This document shows, one piece after another, positions 38,319 through 49,039 of a stretch of DNA of 64,000 nt. The notes beneath the pieces are model-generated. The model saw only the letters and a program-made list of their open reading frames with translations, was not told the origin of the DNA and did not search any database. Source of the stretch: Paramecium tetraurelia (taxonomy: Eukaryota > Ciliophora > Oligohymenophorea > Peniculida > Parameciidae); contig NW_001798983.1 of assembly GCF_000165425.1 (NCBI RefSeq), positions 65,259-129,258 of the forward strand, written 5' to 3'. Every line of letters starts with the position of its first letter. Positions within the stretch are counted from its first letter, which is position 1. Position numbers and translations under genes: made by a program.

Positions 38319-38875
38319 ATTATTAATTAATTAATATTATAATTCTACAAATGCCTGGATCTCTGGTTCCTAATAATCGAATTTCTCATATACTTATTAT
38401 TTTAATCGTGACCAGCCATCTCTATTTCATTATGGAGTTGTAAATCAAAAATATCTCGATATGAAATCCATGTCTCACCTTTCTATATAATCTAACAGGA
38501 TCAATTAGATCTAATGAATTTGAGATTCATTTCTTATTTTAAATTTTATCTGAATGATCTTTTTGTAATTAAAAAGGATAAAGAATATAAACAATCATAA
38601 TTCTTTATCTGATATCAAAATTGCAAAAGGAGTAAAATTATGATATTTAATTGATATAGAATGAGAATTAGATGTAATGGTCATAAATTTAATTAATTGA
38701 TAGAGGAGAGAATTAAGAATAATTTTATCAACTATATTTTGGCTTAGAAAATTCTATTAACTTTTTATTAAATATTCAATTTATTATTAAGAAATAAAAT
38801 AATTATTATTAGATTTGATATAATCACCTCTTTATTTTTGAATGGAAAAAGGCAGATAAATATGGCAACTAAAGA
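38319..38875. other. Gap with coding-like fragments not assembled into a gene
   Basis: The minus strand carries GETWISYRDIFDLQLHNE followed by EIEMAGHDQNNKYMRNS (about 38345-38480), and farther upstream MTITSNSHSISIKYH (about 38680). The plus strand also has a frame containing NRDQPSLFHYGVVNQKY. The two strands exclude each other, and neither gives a complete gene with plausible introns. It also contains the promoter of the large membrane-protein gene. Confidence 0.35.
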
Positions 38876-39295
38876 ATGTAACAAAGATTGTTAGTCAATC
38901 TTGTAATTATATATTAGGATTGCAAATAATCATTATTATAGCGAGAATTTAAATGCATTTTATTCAATTTCTAGTATTCTGAATTAAAAGAATTTGATGA
39001 GTTCTCAATTGACAAAGCTTTACTTAAGAAATGCAACCCAACTAAACTGTAAATCATTTACTGTGGCAAAATTAATTAAATGAATGACATCAATAGCTAT
39101 AATCATTTTCTATTTTTGTATGATCTTCTTAAGGTTACGAATTGTAAATTTCAATATAAATTTAAATGGACAGATAAATGCAGTCCATACCTCACCATGC
39201 AATAACAATCTTTTTATTCAAATAAGATATATCGCTGTATTGCTGATTTTGAATTCTTAACAAGAATTTTAACCCTTGTATCTATATCAAAGTGA
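38876..39295 (+). CDS. Small hypothetical protein, 139 aa, intronless
   Basis: Unrecognised. A continuous frame starting MQQRLLVNLVIIYQDCKQ, with good coding composition in the second half: FDEFSIDKALLKKCNPTKL, NHFLFLYDLLKVTNC, KWTDKCSPYLTMQQQ, CIADFEFLTRILTL. Seven Cys residues are spread over the protein. No membrane span. A minus-strand frame across its 3' end also looks open but is judged a shadow. Confidence 0.55.
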
Positions 39296-39598
39296 GTTAA
39301 TAAATGAAAGAAAATTTCCAATTACTGGTTCGGTTGATTATTCTGTCTCTGAATTTCATCCTAAAATTAATAATTTCTGACCGTTAGAGTATTTTATTTT
39401 GATTTTAAGTAAATTACAGACAACAGATAATTAAAGTTTAAGGAAAATCTTAAAAATTAAGGTATAATCTAAATAACATTCATTTCTAATTCATTTTTTT
39501 GCTTATTTTTAAATCTAAACTCTATTGTTTAAATTATCATTTCAACTTTTTTATCTCTTTCTTAATAGTAAATCAAGGAAGTAAAAATAAATATTAAA
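39296..39598. other. Short A+T-rich spacer
   Basis: About 300 bases between two small plus-strand genes. A minus-strand frame starting at about 39395 (MKFRDRIINRTSNW) is open but runs antisense into the better plus-strand gene. Nothing else is seen. Confidence 0.4.
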
Positions 39599-39877
39599 AT
39601 GTAAGCGATATTCAAGAAATAGGAAATCTAATTTATCACACTAAGCCTTAAGGAGTTAATCAAACTAATAAATATATCCTAAAAGCCAAAACAGTGCCTC
39701 CTACCTTAGAAATTTCAAAACAAACTTCAAATAAATGAATTTAGTTTTCTCACTTTACTTAATCAACTGATAAGCTAACATATATTAATGTTTTTATTTT
39801 CTAATGATAATTATCATCATGGTTTCATTCAGCCAATGTTGACCCAGGATGCTGAAATGGAATATCGATAGCATTGA
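39599..39877 (+). CDS. Small hypothetical protein, 92 aa, intronless
   Basis: Starts MQAIFKKQEIQFITLSLKEL and continues with PKQCLLPQKFQNKLQINE and a Leu/Phe-rich stretch (FSFLTLLNQLISQHILMF), ending MLTQDAEMEYRQH. It lies 132 bases before the MORN gene on the same strand. No family. The hydrophobic part is too polar for a clear membrane span. Confidence 0.45.
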
Positions 39878-40009
39878 CAATTTTCTATCGAACCATTATT
39901 AATTGTGTTCGTTAGCATATTTGAGATTGGGTATCTAATATGAAAAGAACTTGGGTTCGTGTGCAGAGGTTTAACTTAATCCCATTTAATTATAAATATT
40001 TTTTTTAAT

Positions 40010-41117
40010 ATGGGAAATAATTGTACCTGTTGGAAGCATGACCCAATAAATTAGATTGAGGTTAGGGGGAGTTAAAAACCAAGATGGTAGAGTTTGGAAC
40101 TGTTAAAGAGTTAGGAACAAAAGATCATAAGGGTGTAGTCCTGGATCCGTGGCTGGTAAGCTCGTTAAAGGGTTTGGAAAATGCAATTACAAAAATACAA
40201 CGATAGTGTTAATGAATAGTTAAGAACGTAGCCTCTGTTTTTTAGGTAGGTATTCCACAAGTGTGATTAATGTGGGTTAGAGGCAGCTACCTCCATTTGA
40301 ATTTGGAATTGACGATATAAATGATTAACTTGTACACTAGAAAGTTCTGAAGGCACCGAGCAAGTTGGAGAATGGGGCAATGTATTTTGGGGAATGGATA
40401 AATGATCTTAGACATGGCAAAGGCATTCTGATATGCGAGGTACATTAAGCAGAATATATTCAAAGGATGGATCAAAATATGAGGGTTACTTTTATTAGGG
40501 CAATGCTCACGGGAGAGGGAGATTGATACACTCAAATGGGGAGGTTTACGAAGGGTAATGGGAGAATGACGAAGCACATGGATTGGGCACATACATTCAT
40601 GAAGATGGAGCCACTTATACTGGTCAATGGGAACACGATTTGCAGCATGGCAAAGGAAGTGAAAAATGGCCAGATGGGAGGTATGATGATAAGTGTAAAG
40701 TAGTTATTTTGAAGGGTTCTATAAGCATGGTAAGAAGGAAGGTTTGGGTAAATTTGTGTGGATTGACGGAGCTATCTACGAGGGGGAGTTTAGAGGTAAT
40801 AATATAGATGGGTTTGGCAAATACACTTGGCCAGATAGTAAATATTACCAAGGGTATTGGAAAAACAATAAGAAGTACATCATGTAAATGATTAGAGTAG
40901 AAATGGGAAGGGAAAATATCTATGGCCGGATGGAAAAGTGTATGAAGGAGATTTCGTGAATGATCAAAAGCATGGTTATGGTATTTTGAAGTTTCCAGAT
41001 GGCAGAGTATATGAGGGAGAGTGGTAGAATGACAAACAGCATGGGAAGGCCTAACTAAGATTACCAAACGGTAAGATATCTAATGGAGAATGGAAAAATG
41101 GAATTCGTATCAATTGA
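40010..41117 (+). CDS. MORN-repeat protein
   Basis: 334 residues after introns 40250-40280, 40440-40465, 40695-40714 (only 20 bases) and 40875-40900. Seen: [11 protein letters not shown] at the start (possible myristoylation and palmitoylation), an IQ-like basic segment, [16 protein letters not shown], then about nine MORN repeats such as [56 protein letters not shown] and [18 protein letters not shown] repeats bind phospholipids or scaffold membrane and ciliary structures. All four introns are required to keep the 23-residue periodicity. Its stop overlaps that of the convergent CNBD gene in a shared palindrome. Confidence 0.93.
41110..41117. other. Palindrome TCAATTGA holding the stop codons of both convergent genes
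   Basis: The plus strand reads ...ATC AAT TGA for the MORN gene and the minus strand reads ...ATC AAT TGA for the CNBD gene, both inside the same 8-base palindrome. The two coding sequences therefore overlap by 8 bases, end identically (Ile-Asn-stop), and leave no room for 3' UTRs that do not invade the other gene. Confidence 0.75.
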
Positions 41118-42527
41118 TATACTTTTAATCATTTATTAAGAATTATTCCCAAGTCTGTCTCCTTAGTTATTAAATATTTGGTCGGAATGTATGATTTAGT
41201 CTTTATTAAGTTTGAGGTCTATAGTCTTCTTCTTTATATAATTGTAAGTAGACTTGCTTTTTGTTCCTGATAACATCCTAAGCTATCTGCAAGGGACTTC
41301 GAATGCTAAAGGTATTTCTTTTAGCCGATCGAACACTTTTCACTTGATAGGTGAGATTTCTTTATTTAACGTATTTCATATCAATGAAGTAATTATCATC
41401 CTGAGTCAGTTGTCTTGATTTCCTTTCCAATCTTACTTATTCTCTCTATAAACAAGCATTTCGCAACTAATCATATAAGTGCATCTGATTAGTAGATTAC
41501 AGTCTTTAAATTAAACTACTAAGTTGAATTTTTAAGACAACCCCATTTTCAGAATTGCAGATAACATTTTGTTGTCGTTTTTCAATATTTTAAAAGCATT
41601 CGTGATCTCCAAAGAATTGACCTTTTTACAATAATGCCACATTTGAAACAAATTTCTTAGGACTGAATAAATTGTCATTGCTCTCTGTGATTAGGAATTC
41701 CCCGTTTTTGATCAAATATATTTCTTATTTACTCTATTGACCTTGAAAATAAACAGTTTATCTGAATTAGTAGTGGAAACTTTGAAAAGCAGTAAAGAGA
41801 ATATCCAATAATTTTGTGGAAACATTATACTACTTCATACAGCCATGGAACTCTTTCAATTGTTAATTGACTCTATTTTCATGGGCTTTTTATAATATTT
41901 CCTTATAATCCTTTTTACTTAGAACTCCAAAGATGCATTTACTATCACAAATAATACTTGCTGATCTTAGGTTATCATTTAACAATGCCATTTCTCCAAA
42001 ACTCTCACCTGAAATGAGTTTATTTGTATTGAATGATCTCTCTAATATTTTTAATCGACATACCTTTTTTTAATTAGAGCTGCTTTATCTAAACCCTCTT
42101 CTCGCACATCAACTTTTGGATCTCTGTACACATAAACCGAAACATTCCCACTCAAAATGATAAAAAATTAATGAGCCCTTTCTCCCTACTCTAAAACTAC
42201 TTAATTCTTTATATCAATGTAATCTATACTTCGTCATAAAACTCAATGAGCATTCTTTTGTAGCATTCCCTTAGGGTTCCTTCTCCTTCCTCCTCTTGAA
42301 TCTATTTTAAAAATTTGTTCTTGCTTGTAAATGCTTAAATAATCTAGTTATGATATGCATTTTACTTGCAGATCTTCTGGTCTACGATGTTCTGGATTCC
42401 TTTCCAAAATTTCAACACATAGAGAAATCTTTTAATCCATTGTTAACTCATGGATTAATGATGATATTTCTGATTTTTTTCTTTTGTTTTCTGGAATCTA
42501 AATCTATCTGTCTGTAAATTAAAACAT
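41110..42527 (-). CDS. Cyclic-nucleotide-binding-domain protein
   Basis: Soluble protein with cNMP-binding (CNBD) folds. Seen: an N-terminal helical part (ISLCVEILERNPEHRRPED), then IILSGNVSVYVYRDPKVD, the phosphate-binding cassette GESFGEMALLNDNLRSAS (Gly-Glu and Arg that hold the cyclic phosphate), and CIFGVLSKKDYKEIL. A second CNBD-like segment follows (EIYLIKNGEFLI, then QFFGDHECF). The tail is basic (SVRSAKRNTFSIRSPL). No kinase or channel segment, so it is a PKA-R- or CAP-like sensor of unknown output. Several tiny introns. It converges on the MORN gene and overlaps it by 8 bases. Confidence 0.8.
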
Positions 42528-42615
42528 AATAAATTACTATTAATTTTATTTATAGATTGTCCTAAAACGATCGATTGTGTAAGATAAAAAGTATATTGTA
42601 AAATAAATAATAAAC

Positions 42616-45600
42616 TCAATCTATAGTTCCTCTACCATTGATAGTCTTATAACTTTAAACTAAAGATTTCAACTTATCATACTTCTCTGAAGGAGCCAAT
42701 CTCATAAATCCTCCCATCTATTTTGGCATTTCCCCATACCTCCGCAAGTGACTCCCATTTAAAATATAGTTCAGATCTCTTTGCAATTGTAATTTAGAGT
42801 TGTTCATAGTGTTTATGACTGATTTACATCCTTGTTCCTCTTGAATCCTCCTTTCCAACACTTCACACAATCTCTACCTGTCGTAATTTGGACTATCAAT
42901 CAAATCAAAGATATCATCAATCAACTGTTATTTTATCAATTCATCCAAAATATAATCTCTAGCTAAAGAGGGAGAAGCATTCACTTCCAATAGCCAACAT
43001 TTTTAATTCGTATCTATTATAATATCATACCCAAATAACTCAAAACTATTTGGATTATTTGGTATTTCAGATTAACAGGCAACCAAAGATTTTAATACAA
43101 TATCTTACACTTACTCCCAAATCTTATTCCAATCTATATTTCTATCTATTAGTTTCTCTCTCAATTGGCGTAAAGATATTTTACAACCTCCCAATTGAGA
43201 CTCCAAATCTTGTATTTGCACATGAGTCTTTTGCACTGCAAAGTTGGTCAAATGAACCAGCTGATTTTTGAGATCATTGATATCAAGAGTAAAAGGCTGT
43301 GTAGTTAAACGAGCAAAGCCCTCTTTGTAAAGAAATACTTCCAAAGGATTAAATGATGTTACAAGAACATATATTCTCATATCAAATTTATGTCCCTTCA
43401 ATAAAAGAGGATTCTTAAGATATTTCTGTAACACCACAGGCTCAGCATACATGACATCAGATATATCATTTAACACTGTTATGCCTCTGCCTCTAGATTT
43501 TCCTGTGGGTTTCATAATCCAAATATTCTATTGTCCTTCTGATTCTGAGTCTTTATAAAACTTTTCCATAAATTACACATATTCCTTTGGCAACAAAAAT
43601 GTTGATGGAATTATATCAAATATTTGTTATGCCTTGGTTCCTAGTTTTTAACATCTTTCGATGTTTTTCTTTAATAGATCCTTCCTCCCTAGATTCTTAT
43701 TAAAAGGGAAGTGATTGACTTTCTAAAAGAAAAGCAATTTATTTAAATCGATCTATGGTTTTGACCAAGTCCACAATACATTCCATGATGTTCTAAGTCC
43801 AATTCCATGAGGTAACTCTGTCCATCCTTACTTTCTCATAAACGACCTAGTTATTATATCTATTGTTATTATATTTATTACCATATACCTCTTCTTTGGT
43901 TTTCACTACTCTAAAATATCGTTCTTACTTTCCTAAATTCGTTGAATCGTTTTAAAGTCGCTTATTAAAAACCATCTGTCTCTAGATGTATTATTGTATA
44001 TCAACCCCAGTTCTTGTGGAGTATTGAATCAATCTATGAGGGTCATTAATGTAGACAAGTTCATTTGGATTGATTGCCAAAGGATTTGATTTGTACTTAC
44101 CTAAGAGAGAATCAACATTATCAACTTTATCAATGTGTTATGAGAAAATGCTAAATATTTCTCTCATTACATCTAAGTGATTATAATGAGGCTAATTATT
44201 GAAGAACCCGCTAAAAAGGTGTTAAAATGTTGGGACAATATCAGAATAATCTTCTAATTTTGAATCATCAATGCATTAAAGCATTTTCTAAATGTATTTA
44301 GATTATGGATTTTTTGGTCTACTGTTAGCACTTGGAGTTATCGCTTTGATTATTTATGGGGGGTTAGCAGATTACTATTACTTTGTCTTGAATTCATCCA
44401 ATCCCATTTCCTTACAAATATTATTTATTTCATCCATTTTCTCTTTATCAGTAAGAACAACTTTTTATTTACTATCAACTACTGCTTTCTATTTGGATTA
44501 GTCAACCTTTCCAAGTTGTTTAATCCCAAATTCTTTATTTGGTTTTTATTTGGCAGCATTTATTTGATCATGATCACTCTCTACCTCATGGAAATCATCA
44601 GCTATTTTATTATAATTAATATTATACATCTTCTGGATTCCATTGTTAATTGTTTTTATACATTCCCTTTCTGCCCTATTGATGGTCTATTTTTCAAATC
44701 CTACTTTCTTTATGATTATTGACTTACGCTTTGCTTTACAATTATTTAGTTTTTAGTTGAATTTCTTTATTCTTAATGTGACTTAAGTTAAATCATGTTT
44801 TCATGATCGTTTTTCTTTTATTTATTTGGCTATTGTAATTTTGATTGTTACTGAGTAAACTCCTCATTTTCATTCTCATTCTCCACTTCATCATTCATGT
44901 TATCTTCATATTCTTCTTCTTCTATTTGTTTATTTTGCAATTGTTAAATTTATTTTAAATAATCATCTTTTGAATTTTAATTCCCAATCAATTCATCATT
45001 GTTTATATATTAATTGATGACATTATTATAATGATTTTATATTAATTGATTTCTCATCTTAATCTATTCCAACTCTTCGCTTTACATCTTATTCTATTTT
45101 TATTCCCCAATCTATTTCCTTTCCAATTCTTCATTAGAATGTTATTAATTTTTGTGGAGAAATTCATTTTGGTAATCTTAATCTACATTATCAATTTAAA
45201 ATTAATTAGAATCTTAGACCTATCTTTATTATGAAATAAATTGATGATCCCCTAAACCTTTTTAAATGATATTACTTTGTTGATCTCCTAAATCCTATTA
45301 TTTTAATTCAAAATTCTTTTAACTTTTTATTTAACTATTATTATTTTCATTAGTGAATCTCTAAGATTCTACTTAATTATTAGGTGTTTTTAATTGCTAT
45401 TAAAAATTAGTTTCATTATTTTTAACATGACTTTCCTCATATGAGTCAATATTGTTTTAAGCATTTTGCTCCACGATATTTTTGGTATGTTCATTTTCTT
45501 TAATTTTTTCTTTAGGGTCATTTTGATCCAATTAATTAGTGATAACAACTAAATTGTTTGATTGCGTTTAAGAATTGATAGCACATTTTTCACTTAATTC

Positions 45601-46500
45601 CTCCTTATTTTCTTGGTTGTTAATATTGAAGTCTAATGATTTTTGTTTCAACTCAAAATTCTATTTAGTAGCACTGCTTTGAGAATGAACATTTGATTAT
45701 TCCATTTTGGACTATGTCTTAACAACAGAAGCTTGTTTTCCAATGGCTGGAAGATGTTCAACAGCTTTTCCTTAACTCTCCGTTCTTACTTTTTTCTTCT
45801 TCTTCTTTCTCATGAGTTTCTCTTATTTAATTTTTTCCACAGTATTTAGTTGAGGTTTTGGAGGCGGTGGAATATATCTATGATTAATCGCAGCTCCTAT
45901 TACAAACTATTAATTCGAAACATCTGTTTTCTTTAAGACATCTTTCATGAAATCTTAAAGCTAATTTGGTTTTTTTGGTTGCACCTTACTCTAGGGATGA
46001 CTGCTTCTAGTCATGGTACTTGTCGACATCGCATCTGATTAACTTTACTATTATGAAAATTTTTAAGTGCTCTATTAGGGTTATTAATTTAATTGTTGGT
46101 GTTGCTATTGATTTGTTAGCTGTTCTGATTTCTGCTGTATTGGCTGTTCTGATTTCTTCTGTATTGGCTATTCATGTTTTTATAAAGGAGGTTTTGAAAT
46201 TTGCACATCTAAATAATTAGCTGGCCTATTTTTGATATCATTCAAAATGGCTTAAAGAGCATTGTTTTAATAGATGGGCTATTGAATGAAATCCTCGATT
46301 TGAATATTAAAAGCAAAATTTTCTATGGCCTATCTTTCTTTAAGTTCCAACTCTATCAGATCCAAAATCTTTTTGGCCTTCTTATTCCATTAAGCATCAT
46401 CAGTAACACAGGATTTTATCGTAGTTTACATATCTTCTAATTGAAATGCATCCAAATCGTAAATCTCTTCGCATGGGATTAATAATGGAAGTTATGCCAT
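42616..46500 (-). CDS. Tubulin-tyrosine-ligase-like (TTLL) enzyme with long low-complexity N-terminus
   Basis: TTLL enzymes add Glu or Gly side chains to tubulin in cilia and cortex. The C-terminal half has RMDRVTSWNWTQNIMEC-like lead-in, MKPTGKSRGRGITVLND (ATP grasp), LLLKGHKFDMRIYVLV, VHLTNFAVQ and WLLEVNASPSL with the metal-binding Glu/Asn, then a helical end. The N-terminal 700 residues are Gln, Asn, Glu and Lys rich with PIPPPPKPQ-like and KKKKKK patches and a short peptide repeat. The two halves are in one gene because the low-complexity frame joins the TTL frame through a 20- or 32-base intron near 44770. Starts MAQLPLLIPCEEIYD. The exact chain of introns is uncertain. Confidence 0.8.
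46119..46166 (+). repeat. 24-bp tandem repeat inside the TTLL gene
   Basis: Two adjacent 24-base copies of GCTGTTCTGATTTCTGCTGT plus ATTG, differing at one base, with partial copies on both sides. On the coding (minus) strand they give SEQPIQQK and SEQPIQKK. Since 24 is a multiple of three, copy-number change would not shift the frame. Confidence 0.8.
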
Positions 46501-46678
46501 TTTTAATTAAATAAACTATAAAACTTAATCATAAGAATGTAAATTGTATTGCTCCCAAATTATCAGTATTCTGTAGAAAGTCTGGTTGTTTAAGCTACAT
46601 GAATCCAACAATTAAATTTAAACAGCTGCCTATATATTATTAATAATCTAAGAATAGAAATAGTAAATTCATATTTAA

Positions 46679-48955
46679 TCAAAAAAAATTTGTCAAATAT
46701 TTATTTAAAATAAATTTAAGCCTCCACTGATCAATAGGTTTTGGTAATGTATCCGAAAATATGGACAAGTCCTCTTCGGTTGAATCATAAGCAGAACTGG
46801 CTATGATAACTGGAGGTTTTACATTTATTGAGTTGAAGAATGATATTATCTTATTCTAAATGTTATTTTTACCTTTTAGGTTGCTTATAAACCATTTAGT
46901 AATGGCATTTCTATATCCATAACTATCAATTAATAGAAAGGATGACATTTTTTTTATTGATACTTATTGATAACTAAATCTATTGCTTCAATTCCATTGT
47001 AGGCAGAATCTGTTGTTATTTTTTGCTGCATCAAAATAGTCTTTAAAGCTTGGATATTAAATGGCACATCGTCTACAAGTAAAATAGCTGAGCAATTGCA
47101 TGATTTTAGATGGATGTTTTGAATCAATTTATAGTCAACACTCTTGTACATTGAAATACAATGTGCATCATCACTTTAAGCATTTGAAATTGATTCGTTA
47201 TCCTCTTTTAATATAATCATATCAGAAATATAAAAAGATATTTATGTATATTTCTAGAGTGCAGATTTTATTGAGAAAGAACTCTTTTTGTGTTCATTAA
47301 ATGCCAATCCTTGAATTAGACGATTAGAAATTTTCAATCCAATTCCAGAAGACAATTGATTCTGAGTCATCCAATATACACTTTCTTCAGATGATACCGA
47401 GTGCAGTTCTCGAAAGATGAAACTCAATTTTTGTTCTGATATGCCAAATCCTTAATCTTTGACTTTAATTTTAATATATTATTTTGAGGATTTGAATTTG
47501 TTTTTGAACTGAATTCTAATGTGTGTATTTGAAGGAGAGAACTTAATTGAATTGTTTAACAAATTTATGAGAACCTAGATGATTCTCTATTTATCATTCG
47601 TCACAATTAAATTTGTTAGATGAATTTTACATGTTAAATTTATACCTTTGCTTTCACAAGCCTGAGTAAATAACTATTTTATGTATTCTGCAACCTCCTT
47701 AATATTGAATTACTAATATTTGTGTACGAATTAATTCGATTACATAGCTGCATAATCGAGTATATCATTTATTTAGAATAGTAACAATTTATTAGAATTT
47801 AATGCAGGCTAAATGAACTCTTGATTCATTGAATGACTTAATTTCTTGGACACTGCTTCAAGTAACTATAAAGAGCTGTTTAATGGTGTTTTTAATTCAT
47901 GAGAAAATGAATTAAGGATACTATTCTGAAATTTTATAAATTGTGTTAATTCCTTCTTTCTTTCCTTACTTGACACATTTTAAATCATCACTAATGTGAT
48001 TTCTTCAGATTTTAAAAATTACTGTATCAATGATATTTTAATAAATTTTATCTTAGAAATTCCATTTTTGCTTAATTCCTTAAATTTAAAAATTAGATTA
48101 AATTGCTCCTCCTTTTAATTTAAAATAGTTGAGATAGGATCATCTATTTAAATACTAGATAGAAAAGGTCGATTTGATATTTAATTATCAGTTGGAATAT
48201 TTAAATCTTCAGGTCCTCCCATATGATCAAGTAACATTCTATTGTATTTCAATTTATTACTTTATCAATTATTGTTTTAACAATATAACTATATCTTCAT
48301 TTCTCTCACACTCAAAGTTCTTAAAATATTATTTTGCAAATGAATTTAAATACTTAATATTTTATTACATATCCAGTACAATCATTCCAATTGGCAGATT
48401 GTCAAGAATAGCTAACTCGCTATCTAATTATTTCAAGGATACTATTAGATTTGTCGGAGAATTGAATTATAAATGATTATTAGAGTTATGGGAATTTTAA
48501 ACTATGCATTTTTTCTTCTTGTGAGATTATAAATATGATTTCAACCATAATATAGCAGAAAAAATTGCTGAAATAATGATTTGAGTATTTTCAAAAAAAT
48601 GATTTTCCCAAAAAAATATGACTCTAAAGACCTGAGAGATTAAGAGTAATATTCTAAAAGCCTTATTTAATTGAATTTCAAACTCCAATTCACAACTTAA
48701 AATCTATGTTAACACAATAAATAAGAATGTGAAATTCGTCTATTGTAAAATTTATTGGGCATTCATAAAAGAGATTAGATATATTAGTTTTCTCCTCTGA
48801 TAAGGCTTGATTAACAAAATAACACTAGCAATTATTTAACCAATAGTTATTATCAATTGTAATCTATTTATTTCTGAGTTGAAAACTATTACTTGTATTG
48901 CAATCAGAATCCCGCTTACCAGTAAAGCCATTGACATCAAGAATGAATTATCCAT
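46679..48955 (-). CDS. Hybrid sensor histidine kinase 1
   Basis: Membrane-bound two-component sensor. Seen in order: four or more hydrophobic spans in the first 190 residues (MALLVSGILIAIQVIVF onward), a PAS-like linker, the dimerisation/phosphoacceptor motif NSFSHELKTPLNSSLQLLE (His), an HATPase part, and a C-terminal receiver with AILLVDDVPFNIQALK (acidic pair), KCHPFYQLIVMDIEMPLLNG (phosphoacceptor Asp) and a Lys in DTLPKPID. All key residues are intact. The gene ends 178 bases upstream of the TTLL start on the same strand, and a paralogue starts farther upstream. Few or no introns in the catalytic part. The signal sensed is unknown. Confidence 0.88.
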
Positions 48956-49039
48956 AATTTAATTAAACTGTATATTATTATTTAATAAATACATAAATAG
49001 GAATCTTTCAGTCAGACTTAAGTATGTTTCTACTAATAT

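Noticed and set aside
44284-44639. Independent start of a TTLL gene at 44284 or 44639
   Set aside because: Coding composition continues well upstream of both ATGs and joins the low-complexity frame through one small intron.
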